DNA of 64,000 bases from Bacteroidota bacterium (GTDB lineage Bacteria; Bacteroidota; Bacteroidia; B-17B0; Aurantibacillaceae), in NCBI GenBank assembly GCA_017303905.1, contig JAFLBH010000002.1, positions 620,001 to 684,000 of the forward strand. Reading direction: 5' to 3'. Every line of letters starts with the position of its first letter. The first letter of the stretch is position 1. Below are positions 9,593 to 16,212 of this stretch, piece after piece. The notes below the pieces were generated by a model. The model was not told the origin of the DNA and searched no databases. It saw only the letters and a program-made list of their open reading frames with translations. The translations under genes were made by a program, and so were the position numbers.

Positions 9593-9707
9593 GACGCCAG
9601 AAGGCATTGCGGCGGTAGCCGCACCGTTCCAAAAAGCAGGCCCCAACTCGGCTGTGCCGAGCCGGGAGACCCCACCCTGCTTTTTGTTCACTATGCTGCC
9701 TGGCGTC
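9593..9707. repeat. Multibranch inverted-repeat structure inside the palindromic element
   Basis: The outer stem GACGCCAG (9593-9600) pairs with CTGGCGTC (9700-9707). Inside are GCGGC/GCCGC (9609-9613/9618-9622, loop GGTA) and AAAAAGCAGG/CCTGCTTTTT (9631-9640/9676-9685). The latter encloses CTCGGC/GCCGAG (9647-9652/9656-9661). Confidence 0.85.
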
Positions 9708-9808
9708 GGCTCCTCCGATTAACATTTTACTCGATTGTATCTAAACGTTCCCAATATTCTAACGTACTCCATTCGGAGAGATCATCGAAGACGATACAAC
9801 CGTAATCC

Positions 9809-9957
9809 GGCCTCATTTTATCCGGTTTTTTATGCGCAACAAATTGCGTTAAACCAAATGGGAAGCTCCGCAGGTGGACCAAGGAGATCACCCATTTGGT
9901 AGCAATTTGTAAGCATAAAAAATTACGACCGTAGGGAGTAAAGGATAAAATGAAGCC
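9809..9957. repeat. Long imperfect palindrome (about 150 bp)
   Basis: Arms match outside-in: GGCCTCATTTTATCC (9809-9823) with GGATAAAATGAAGCC (9943-9957, one mismatch); then TTTTTTATGC with GCATAAAAAA; AAATTGC (9841-9847) with GCAATTT (9902-9908); and ACCAAATGGG (9853-9862) with CCCATTTGGT (9891-9900). Confidence 0.85.
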
Positions 9958-10063
9958 TTGATTTCTTTTGTTTCTTTTCTGCATCAAGGCAGAAAAGAAA
10001 GGAGATAATCATTTGATGGCAGCAAAAAAGAAAACCCAAACTAACTGCATCAAGGAAAAAAGT

Positions 10064-10097
10064 AAAAAGCCCCATTCCATTCCGGAACAGGGCCTTT
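10064..10097 (-). terminator. Intrinsic terminator of the T9SS gene
   Basis: Read on the minus strand, GGCCCTGTTCC and GGAATGGAATGGGGC form an imperfect hairpin followed by TTTTTACTTTTTT. It lies about 20 bp after the stop codon of the gene at 10119-11663. Its U-tract is part of the terminal inverted repeat of the adjacent palindromic element. Confidence 0.75.
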
Positions 10098-10118
10098 CAT
10101 TCACACAAAATACTTATC

Positions 10119-11663
10119 TTAATTCTTAATCAGCTTAAATACTTTTTGCTGATTGCCATGCCCTACTCTTGCTAAATAAATTCCGGATGGTAATGAAGAA
10201 GTTTCAAAACGATACTCATTCGTTTTTAAATTTGCTTCATCGCTGATTAATTTTCCGTTGATGTCATAAATCTGCACCGCATTAATTGTTTCCATTACTG
10301 AACTGAATACATAGGCTTCATTCAAGGTTAATAATTTTACTTCCGCTAAATTTTCACTCAATGAATTTAAACCTGTGCTTAAGCAAGTAGTAATAGGATT
10401 TGTTGGAACAACAACCGGAGAAGGATTTACCGGCGTAATACTTCCTGAGGTAAATACACCTATTTGCGCCATAGCAGTAGTTACGGTAAGTACAGAGTAA
10501 GTTGGATTAATCATCATGGCACATGAAGTTAAACCTGTAGAATCTCCTTTGTATAAGTATAAATTTCCGGCCGTGAAATAAGTACCGGTAGTTAAATACG
10601 TTTTGCTGTTATAATACTGCAAACTGTGATTCATAGAACCTGTGCTTCCGTAAGAATATCCACTTACAAAGTTTAGCGCTGAATTAAAAAAGGCCAATGA
10701 GTTTCCGCTTCCCGATAATCCGGCAACCAAGGTTAGTGAACCTCTTTGATAAAGATAAGTAGGCAAATAACTATTCATTGTAAATCTGTTTAAAATATAA
10801 GGTGGTGTAGAGCTCATGTTTACATTCGAATCGATGCGTGCTATAAAATCGTTCTGACCCGTTCCGCTACTTGATCCCATCACCACTAAATTATTTCCGG
10901 CTTTAATAATTTGATTAAAGCTTGAGGAAACCGGCATGGCTCCCGCGTTAATGGTATAAGAACCTACAGGCGACAAACCGGAATTATTATTCAACTTCGC
11001 GATGAAAGGGTAAGAACCTCTGCGTCCAACCACAAAAATGGAACTGTTACTAAACTGACATACACTAAAAGCTTCCTGATCGGTGTAAAAAGTACTCATG
11101 CCATTATTAACGATTGTTCCCGTAGTGCCAACAACACGTAAAGCATAAAAGAAACGATTAAGACCACTAATAATTCTTCCCACCGCCATGATATCTCCAT
11201 TGTTTAAAACAGTGAGATCGTTAATCATAATATCACTGCTGGTAAACGACGACGTGTATTTATTAAAATAATTCACGTTACCGTTAGTTGTATCAATACT
11301 GGTGATGAAAGGATAATTTCCTGCCGACTCAAATAAATTTCCGCCGATGTATAAATTAGCGCCGCCTGCTAAAATCTTTTTTGGAGCCGCAGTGGCGGTA
11401 TACGTTCCGTTAATGCGGTAATGACGTTTCCAAATTAAATTACCATTCGCGTCATTCTTCAACACCGTTAAACATAATTTATTACTTGGCATCATGGTTG
11501 TATCTTCCACGTAAGCGATGTAATATCTTCCGCCATGCAATAAAGTAGATTGATGACAATATCCAGTACCGCAATAATTAATGGGATATTGTTTGTGTAA
11601 TGTTTGCGCCTTCATGAAATTGAAAGCCGCCATCAATAAAAGAAACGTAAATAATTTTTTCAT
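10119..11663 (-). CDS. Secreted protein with T9SS C-terminal sorting domain
   Basis: The 514-residue protein has a signal peptide (MKKLFTFLLLMAAFNFMKAQ) and a body rich in Gly, Ser, Thr and Asn with repeated short motifs (GGANLYIGGNLF, AVGRIISG, VVGRRGSYPFIAKL, VVMGSSSGTG) suggesting a beta-propeller. The last about 75 residues form a Por-type sorting domain (VQIYDINGKLISDE, LPSGIYLARVGHGNQQKVFK). Such proteins are exported by Sec, then the type IX system, and anchored or released at the cell surface. The ligand or activity of the body is not recognisable. Confidence 0.88.
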   Translation of the reverse strand: MKKLFTFLLLMAAFNFMKAQTLHKQYPINYCGTGYCHQSTLLHGGRYYIAYVEDTTMMPSNKLCLTVLKNDANGNLIWKRHYRINGTYTATAAPKKILAGGANLYIGGNLFESAGNYPFITSIDTTNGNVNYFNKYTSSFTSSDIMINDLTVLNNGDIMAVGRIISGLNRFFYALRVVGTTGTIVNNGMSTFYTDQEAFSVCQFSNSSIFVVGRRGSYPFIAKLNNNSGLSPVGSYTINAGAMPVSSSFNQIIKAGNNLVVMGSSSGTGQNDFIARIDSNVNMSSTPPYILNRFTMNSYLPTYLYQRGSLTLVAGLSGSGNSLAFFNSALNFVSGYSYGSTGSMNHSLQYYNSKTYLTTGTYFTAGNLYLYKGDSTGLTSCAMMINPTYSVLTVTTAMAQIGVFTSGSITPVNPSPVVVPTNPITTCLSTGLNSLSENLAEVKLLTLNEAYVFSSVMETINAVQIYDINGKLISDEANLKTNEYRFETSSLPSGIYLARVGHGNQQKVFKLIKN

Positions 11664-11764
11664 GTTTTAAATTTTGAACGAATGTATTTCAATTTCTAAA
11701 ACATAAACGAGCAAATTAGTAAAGCAGAAGATTTAATGAGTAAGAAAAAAGTGACTGAGTGAAC

Positions 11765-12003
11765 GAAAAAAATAAAGCCCCACATTTCTGTGAGGCTTCA
11801 AACAAACATTCTTTTATTCTACAAACAAACAACGAGTCACTAGTAAAGGTACTCAAGTATCTTGTACTCCCTTGTGCTATTTAGCCACACCTAGGTAATA
11901 CTGAGCCAAACGTCGATTTAAATGAGCCATTGCCTATTTATAGCGGGCGAAAAAATAGTCCAAAATGGGCCTGTTAACATCGTAAAACTACTGAAAATCA
12001 GGT
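11765..12003 (-). ncRNA. Candidate non-coding RNA divergent from recA
   Basis: The 557 bp between the T9SS gene and recA hold no convincing ORF on either strand. On the minus strand there is a Bacteroidota-type -7 element TAATTTTG (12016-12009), followed about 230 nt later by a strong hairpin AAGCCTCACA/TGTGGGGCTT and a T-rich run. Between them are local hairpins, such as GTAC-AAG/CTT-GA-GTAC at about 11848-11874 and GCTA/TAGC at 11877-11886. This looks like a free-standing transcript of about 240 nt. 6S RNA or a regulatory sRNA are possibilities; no conserved family was recognised. Confidence 0.5.
11775..11798 (-). terminator. Intrinsic terminator of the candidate ncRNA
   Basis: The stem is 11775-11784 with 11789-11798 and the loop is 4 nt. 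On the minus strand the stem is followed by TATTTTTTTCG. On the plus strand the following sequence is not T-rich, so the direction is minus. No protein gene ends here. Confidence 0.75.
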
Positions 12004-12008
12004 ATTTT

Positions 12009-12029
12009 CAAAATTACTACAATTTGTAG
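12009..12029 (-). promoter_or_regulatory. -7 element and adjacent palindrome for the candidate ncRNA
   Basis: TAATTTTG (12016 to 12009 on the minus strand) fits TAnnTTTG exactly. Directly upstream is the perfect palindrome CTACAATTTGTAG (12017-12029), a possible operator. A TTG lies upstream, but only 13 bp away, shorter than the usual spacing. Confidence 0.45.
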
Positions 12030-12053
12030 CAACAGCTTGCTATAAAACGTGCA

Positions 12054-12061
12054 TACCTTTG
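12054..12061 (+). promoter_or_regulatory. Possible recA -7 element
   Basis: TACCTTTG matches TAnnTTTG. The nearest upstream TTG (12037-12039) is 14 bp away, which is short. It would give a leader of about 155 nt before recA. No LexA-type palindrome was noticed. Confidence 0.4.
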
Positions 12062-12220
12062 TTTTGTTGAATGAAGGGAAAGCGTGAATAACTCAAACAA
12101 GAAGTGAATAAGTAAAAAAAAGAATAAAAGATAAGAGCGGTAAATTTAGAATATAGTAGTAGTATAAAGCGTAATTAATTGTAAAAAGCAAAAAGTATAA
12201 CCTCAAAAAAATCAGAAATC

Positions 12221-13279
12221 ATGGCACGTAAATCATCAGACGAAGTTTTAGAAATGGCAGATAACAAAAAACAAGTAAGCGGCGAAAAGCTGAAAGCTTT
12301 GCAACTTACACTCGATAAATTAGAAAAAACATATGGCAAAGGCGCCATCATGAAATTAGGCGACAATGTAGTTGAACCTATTGAAGCCATCTCAACCGGC
12401 TCTTTAGGATTAGACATCGCTTTAGGCATTGGCGGTTTACCAAAAGGACGTATCGTAGAAATTTACGGTCCGGAGTCTTCAGGTAAAACTACTTTAGCGA
12501 TTCACGCGATTGCTAACGTACAAAAACAAGGCGGCATTGCAGCTATTATTGACGCGGAGCACGCTTTCGATCGTTTTTATGCCGAGAAATTAGGTGTAGA
12601 CACACAAAGTTTATTAATCTCTCAGCCAGATAACGGTGAGCAGGCACTGGAAATTGCCGATAATTTAATTCGCTCGGGCGCGATTGATTTAATTGTGATT
12701 GACTCGGTAGCGGCATTAACGCCAAAAGCGGAGATTGAAGGAGAAATGGGCGACAGCCGCATGGGATTACAAGCACGTTTAATGAGCCAGGCTTTACGTA
12801 AGTTAACCGGTACCATTAATAAAACAGGATGCTGCTGTATTTTCATTAACCAGTTACGTGAAAAGATTGGTATCATGTTTGGAAATCCGGAGACAACAAC
12901 CGGCGGTAACGCGTTAAAGTTTTATGCATCGGTGCGTTTGGATATCCGCAGAATTAGTCAGTTGAAAGACGGAGAAACCGTGAGTGGAAACCGTGCACGT
13001 GTGAAAGTAATTAAGAATAAAGTTGCGCCTCCATTCCGTCAGGCGGAGTTTGACATCATTTTTGGAGAAGGTATTAGCCGTGTTGGAGAGATATTAGATA
13101 TTGGTGTGGAGAAAGGGATTATTAAGAAGAGCGGATCATGGTTTAGTTATGACGACACCAAATTAGGACAAGGACGTGATGCGGTGAAACAATTGTTTAG
13201 TGATAATCCTGAATTAGCAGGAGAGATAGAGTACAAAATTAAGGAAGCCTTAAAAGAAGACTCTGCCCCTACTGAATAA
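12221..13279 (+). CDS. recA: Recombinase RecA
   Basis: The protein is 352 residues from this ATG. It contains the Walker A motif GPESSGKTT (residues 83-91), the [10 protein letters not shown] Walker B strand, [25 protein letters not shown] and the loop [17 protein letters not shown]. It forms the ATP-dependent filament on single-stranded DNA for recombination and SOS induction. The first 11 residues ([11 protein letters not shown]) are an extra tail: a second ATG at 12254 gives [17 protein letters not shown], closer to the usual RecA start, so the true start may be 12254. It is followed by a strong terminator. Confidence 0.98.
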   Translation: MARKSSDEVLEMADNKKQVSGEKLKALQLTLDKLEKTYGKGAIMKLGDNVVEPIEAISTGSLGLDIALGIGGLPKGRIVEIYGPESSGKTTLAIHAIANVQKQGGIAAIIDAEHAFDRFYAEKLGVDTQSLLISQPDNGEQALEIADNLIRSGAIDLIVIDSVAALTPKAEIEGEMGDSRMGLQARLMSQALRKLTGTINKTGCCCIFINQLREKIGIMFGNPETTTGGNALKFYASVRLDIRRISQLKDGETVSGNRARVKVIKNKVAPPFRQAEFDIIFGEGISRVGEILDIGVEKGIIKKSGSWFSYDDTKLGQGRDAVKQLFSDNPELAGEIEYKIKEALKEDSAPTE

Positions 13280-13362
13280 GCCATTGGTTTGGTTTTATGA
13301 GTTTTGTTTGCGGGGTGGTACCCGCGGTGGCGAATAAGGGACGCCACATTGTTTTGGTAAAG

Positions 13363-13395
13363 AAAACCATCGTTGTGAAAACAGCGATGGTTTTT
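13363..13395 (+). terminator. Terminator after recA
   Basis: AAAACCATCG (13363-13372) pairs with CGATGGTTTT (13385-13394), with a TTGTGAAAACAG loop region and a T run. It lies 84 bp after the recA stop. Confidence 0.85.
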
Positions 13396-13497
13396 GAGTA
13401 TATGAAGAATAAATAATTTTAGAATAATTTGCGATTGAATTACGGATATAAATTAGTTAACTGCAATTGCAACGCGGACAAATAAAAATTAATAATA

Positions 13498-13773
13498 ATG
13501 GAGTTATCAGACAACGTTTTTAAACTGGTTTACGGAGCCGATGTGGACATTCCTCAAATCAAAAAACTAAAGAACACTAAGGAAATTTGGAATGACATTA
13601 TGCTTTTTCTAGCTGACAATGACATTACAAAACTTGATGATATCAAGAAGATGAACCTTATTGACTTTTTGGAAATATTAAATTCGAAAGTAAAAGGCGT
13701 TCCAAGAATAAAACATAAGCCGACTCCTATTGGATATGACATACCAGGCAGCGAACCGAAATATAAAAAATAA
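13498..13773 (+). CDS. Small protein of unknown function, first gene of the accessory island
   Basis: This 91-residue, charged, soluble protein (MELSDNVFKLVYGADVDIPQ start) is probably helical in the middle (KKLKNTKEIWNDIMLFLAD) and ends in a basic, proline-containing tail. No family was recognised. Codon use is AT-rich, like the rest of the 13.5-17.7 kb stretch. Its TAA overlaps the ATG of a 38-residue membrane peptide (TAATG), so the two are translationally coupled. Confidence 0.7.
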   Translation: MELSDNVFKLVYGADVDIPQIKKLKNTKEIWNDIMLFLADNDITKLDDIKKMNLIDFLEILNSKVKGVPRIKHKPTPIGYDIPGSEPKYKK

Positions 13774-13889
13774 TGTTCAAAAGAAGAAAGATTTTGATTA
13801 CTGTCTTGGTGACAATTTTACTTCTTGTGGTTTATTTTCTTTGGCTCGACAGGCACGTTGAACAAATCTTCAGTTTTGAAAACAACTAA
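13773..13889 (+). CDS. 38-residue single-pass membrane peptide
   Basis: An ATG overlapping the previous stop (TAATG) opens a 38-codon frame. It has a basic start (MFKRRK), one hydrophobic helix (ILITVLVTILLLVVYFLWL) and a short charged tail (DRHVEQIFSFENN). The shape is that of small membrane toxins or small regulators. The coupling to the 91-residue gene suggests a two-component unit, but the function is unknown. Confidence 0.55.
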   Translation: MFKRRKILITVLVTILLLVVYFLWLDRHVEQIFSFENN

Positions 13890-14213
13890 CAGAATCTGTT
13901 TATCTCATAACCACAGCTAACAGCACCTAATGGCTATTAGACAGAAGTATCGCATCGCCATGCGCTATTAAAAGGTTACTTCATGAATTTTTATTTGCAG
14001 CGACTAATTATCTTGGGCATACTTAAATAAACATCTGAAGTTATAGTATGTTGGTGGTTCAAAATCCTAATAACGAGTAGCCACCAAATATTAATCGCAA
14101 GGCGTGGAAAGATCTCAAAAAACGCGTTCTAACTTTATCAACATAATAAATTAACTTTATGTTAATTTATTTCTCCTAAATTACTGAGGCATTTATGTTA
14201 TCTTTATATTATG
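13890..14213. other. Non-coding leader of the RT locus
   Basis: No ORF was found. It holds the inverted repeat ATAAATTAAC/GTTAATTTAT (14146-14155/14161-14170, loop TTTAT) and a weak -7-like TATCTTTA (14199-14206) just before the first copy of the 99-bp repeat. A transcript from here would carry both repeats ahead of the RT gene. Confidence 0.4.
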
Positions 14214-14322
14214 GTTACCCATTCAACTTTTGTTGACTGTTTAACCAATGCGATGGAGCTATTGCCGTTCAATAGGACAAAGACAATTTTGTTCATTTGG
14301 GTATTAGGCTCACTACTCTGTG
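14214..14322 (+). repeat. Direct repeat copy 1 upstream of reverse transcriptase
   Basis: Positions 14214-14312 are identical over 99 bases to 14562-14660. The match continues to 14322 with two mismatches, both C here and A in copy 2. The offset is 348 bp. An 89-residue frame (14211-14480) begins in it, but its second half lacks protein-like features. Confidence 0.97.
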
Positions 14323-14528
14323 CTCCTTTAACCACTAAAACCAGCGGGCTTCCCGTTTCCAATTTGGTGGATGAAGGAATTTTAAAGTGCAGCGGTGGGA
14401 CGCAAGCCAAAGAAAATTGCAAAAAAGTTGCAAAAGTCGAAAAAAGCCGGACATTTACCGCAAATCGACCTTACAACTAAAATACAATTTAATATGGTGA
14501 AAAAACGCTTAAGGTTAAGCTCAGTTTT

Positions 14529-14729
14529 GTGGCGGATTTCGCGCGCAAGTCTGGCGGAAATGTTACCCATTCAACTTTTGTTGACTGTTTAACCAATGCG
14601 ATGGAGCTATTGCCGTTCAATAGGACAAAGACAATTTTGTTCATTTGGGTATTAGGCTCAATACTATGTGTCTTTAGCTTTGTGTCTGCTGGTTCATCAC
14701 AGATGAAAATGGAAACGACAAAGAAATGA
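14529..14729 (+). CDS. 66-residue hydrophobic peptide coupled to the RT gene
   Basis: The frame crosses repeat copy 2 and ends in TGA overlapping the RT start (ATGA). The peptide contains a helix that resembles a membrane span or signal (RTKTILFIWVLGSILCVFSF followed by VSAGSSQ) and a short basic end (MKMETTKK). The same first part is encoded in copy 1. Whether it is translated, or the repeat is an RNA element with an accidental frame, cannot be decided from sequence. Confidence 0.4.
   Translation: MADFARKSGGNVTHSTFVDCLTNAMELLPFNRTKTILFIWVLGSILCVFSFVSAGSSQMKMETTKK
14562..14670 (+). repeat. Direct repeat copy 2 upstream of reverse transcriptase
   Basis: This is the second copy of the 99-bp perfect repeat (109 bp with two mismatches), ending 55 bp before the RT start codon. 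The 239-bp spacer between copies is A-rich with short GC-rich hairpins (CGGG-CTT-CCCG). Confidence 0.97.
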
Positions 14730-16006
14730 AAAGCGAAAAAAAGACAATCGACCTACTATCGGAAATTTCCGAACCTAGCTTTCTTAGAAAAGCATGGAGC
14801 TCACTAAACAAAGCCAATAAAGATTCAAAAGGTTTAAATAATGAAACTATAAAAGAGTTTCAGGATACTCTTGAAACGAGGATCCAAGATATTTCAAAAC
14901 AACTTCGTAAAAAAACTTATACTTTTCAACCTTATCGTGGAGTTTTAATCCCTAAAAAAGAAAAAGGTAAATACAGACCGCTAAGAATAGCCGACATTGG
15001 TGATAGATTAGTTTGCAAAGCAATCGCTATTAAACTTGATGAGCTATTGACACCCGTATTTAATTTAAACAACGAGGCAAGCTTTGCTTACAGAAAAAAT
15101 ACTGGCATAGCCGATGCTATAAAACAAATTGTAAAGCACTATAACAACGGTAACAAAATAATATTGGAGGCAGATATTATTAAGTTTTTTGACAATGTTA
15201 ATAGAGAGATTCTTTTAGAGAAAATTTTCAAAAATATTCCAGACAACAGTTTAAACGACTTAATAAAAAGCGGACTAAGTCAGGAAGTTGGAAACATGAA
15301 TGAACATACCATCAATGCACATTACTTTGAAGATTCAGTTAATGGTATTCCACAAGGGAACGCACTATCTCCTCTATTTGCAAACATTTATTTATCAGAC
15401 TTTGATGCAGAAGTTTTAAATTCCGGATATAAACTAGTTCGGTATGCTGACGATTTTGTTATACTATGTAAATCTCATGATGAAGCAAAAAAAGCTTACC
15501 AATTAACCAAATCAATTCTTGAAGAGAAACTAAAATTAAAAATTCATGAATTGAATACTGCAGAAGACGCCAAAACTAAAATTGTAAATCCTTCATTTGA
15601 CAAATTTCAATTTCTTTCAATTAGATTCGATGGAAAAACCTTGTGGGTTGACAAGAAAAAAATTCAATCATTAAAAGAGAAAATAAGAGATGTTACTGAT
15701 ACCAATTCAAACAAAAATCTTATTACAGTTCTAACTAAGACAAGAAATCTACTTGAAGGTTGGCTAGCTGCCTTTAAATTTGTTGACCTTGAACGAGATA
15801 TTCCGTTAATCGACGATTACGTAGACATTCAACTTTATAACGTTTTTAGAAATTTTGATTTCGGTATTAAGACAAAATATTTACGTGAAATAAAATACAA
15901 AAACGCAAACACGTATGGCTTAACTAAAGTCCAAAGACGAAAAACTGGTGTAAAAAATTGCATTGATTTTTTAAGCACTATGGACAGAGATAAAATATTT
16001 CCATAG
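14726..16006 (+). CDS. Group-II-intron-like reverse transcriptase without endonuclease domain
   Basis: The 426-residue protein has the RT blocks in order: KYRPLRIADIGDRLVCKAI (residues 82-100), ASFAYRKNTGIADAI, motif A EADIIKFFDN with D150, IPQGNALSPLFANIYLSDFD (208-227), and motif D/C RYADDFVILCKS with catalytic YADD (240-243). The C-terminal segment (KTRNLLEGWLAAFKF onward) resembles a thumb/maturase domain X; no HNH or zinc domain follows. QGxxLSP matches group-II-type RTs and excludes the SQ signature of diversity-generating retroelements. No intron domain V was found downstream. It lies behind a pair of direct repeats, so it may be an RNA-templated defence or mobile RT, or an orphaned maturase. 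Confidence 0.88.
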   Translation: MKSEKKTIDLLSEISEPSFLRKAWSSLNKANKDSKGLNNETIKEFQDTLETRIQDISKQLRKKTYTFQPYRGVLIPKKEKGKYRPLRIADIGDRLVCKAIAIKLDELLTPVFNLNNEASFAYRKNTGIADAIKQIVKHYNNGNKIILEADIIKFFDNVNREILLEKIFKNIPDNSLNDLIKSGLSQEVGNMNEHTINAHYFEDSVNGIPQGNALSPLFANIYLSDFDAEVLNSGYKLVRYADDFVILCKSHDEAKKAYQLTKSILEEKLKLKIHELNTAEDAKTKIVNPSFDKFQFLSIRFDGKTLWVDKKKIQSLKEKIRDVTDTNSNKNLITVLTKTRNLLEGWLAAFKFVDLERDIPLIDDYVDIQLYNVFRNFDFGIKTKYLREIKYKNANTYGLTKVQRRKTGVKNCIDFLSTMDRDKIFP

Positions 16007-16212
16007 TAATACGTACCCGTACGGATAACTACACTTACCATAAATTAGCACAGACATAGTAATCGAAAAGCTATTTATTACTCGCTTTACAGACCTTCAA
16101 TTTGTTTTGGCTTTGCTAATAATCATTTGTATCTTTAAATTAACATTGTGCGTGAGACAAAGGAAGCTTTAAAACCCGCCTTCGTCTATTTGCAAAACGT
16201 TAGCACTTATTT
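16007..16212. other. Gap after the RT gene
   Basis: This is 206 bp without a gene. It contains a small palindrome CGTAC-CC-GTACG (16012-16023) just after the RT stop, and TATCTTTA about 75 bp before the next gene. It lacks the GAGC...GTTC paired ends expected of a group II domain V. Confidence 0.4.

Larger units (their letters stand above)
9550..10067. repeat. 518-bp non-coding palindromic element with 20-bp terminal inverted repeats
   Basis: The block starts with TTTTACTTTTTTCCTTGATG (9550-9569) and ends with its exact reverse complement (10048-10067). Inside are several strong inverted repeats: 9593-9707 (multibranched), 9809-9957 (about 150-bp imperfect palindrome) and 9971-10000 (12-bp arms, TTTCTTTTCTGC, loop ATCAAG). 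No credible protein frame runs through it, as overlapping short frames only translate the stems. It fits an interspersed, non-autonomous or REP/MITE-like repeat, but copies elsewhere cannot be seen from one window. Confidence 0.75.

Noticed and set aside
9491-9987. Short frames in the palindromic element (9491-9805, 9727-9987)
   Set aside because: They only translate stems and low-complexity DNA, overlap the fahA end and conflict in strand.
14211-14480. 89-residue frame starting in repeat copy 1
   Set aside because: The second half is basic and low in protein-like structure, and the frame is explained by the repeat; kept only as a note.
14214-16006. Diversity-generating retroelement (direct repeats plus RT)
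   Set aside because: The RT has QGxxLSP and not the SQ motif typical of these retroelements, the copies are identical over 99 bp including many adenines, and no variable C-type-lectin-like target gene is present.
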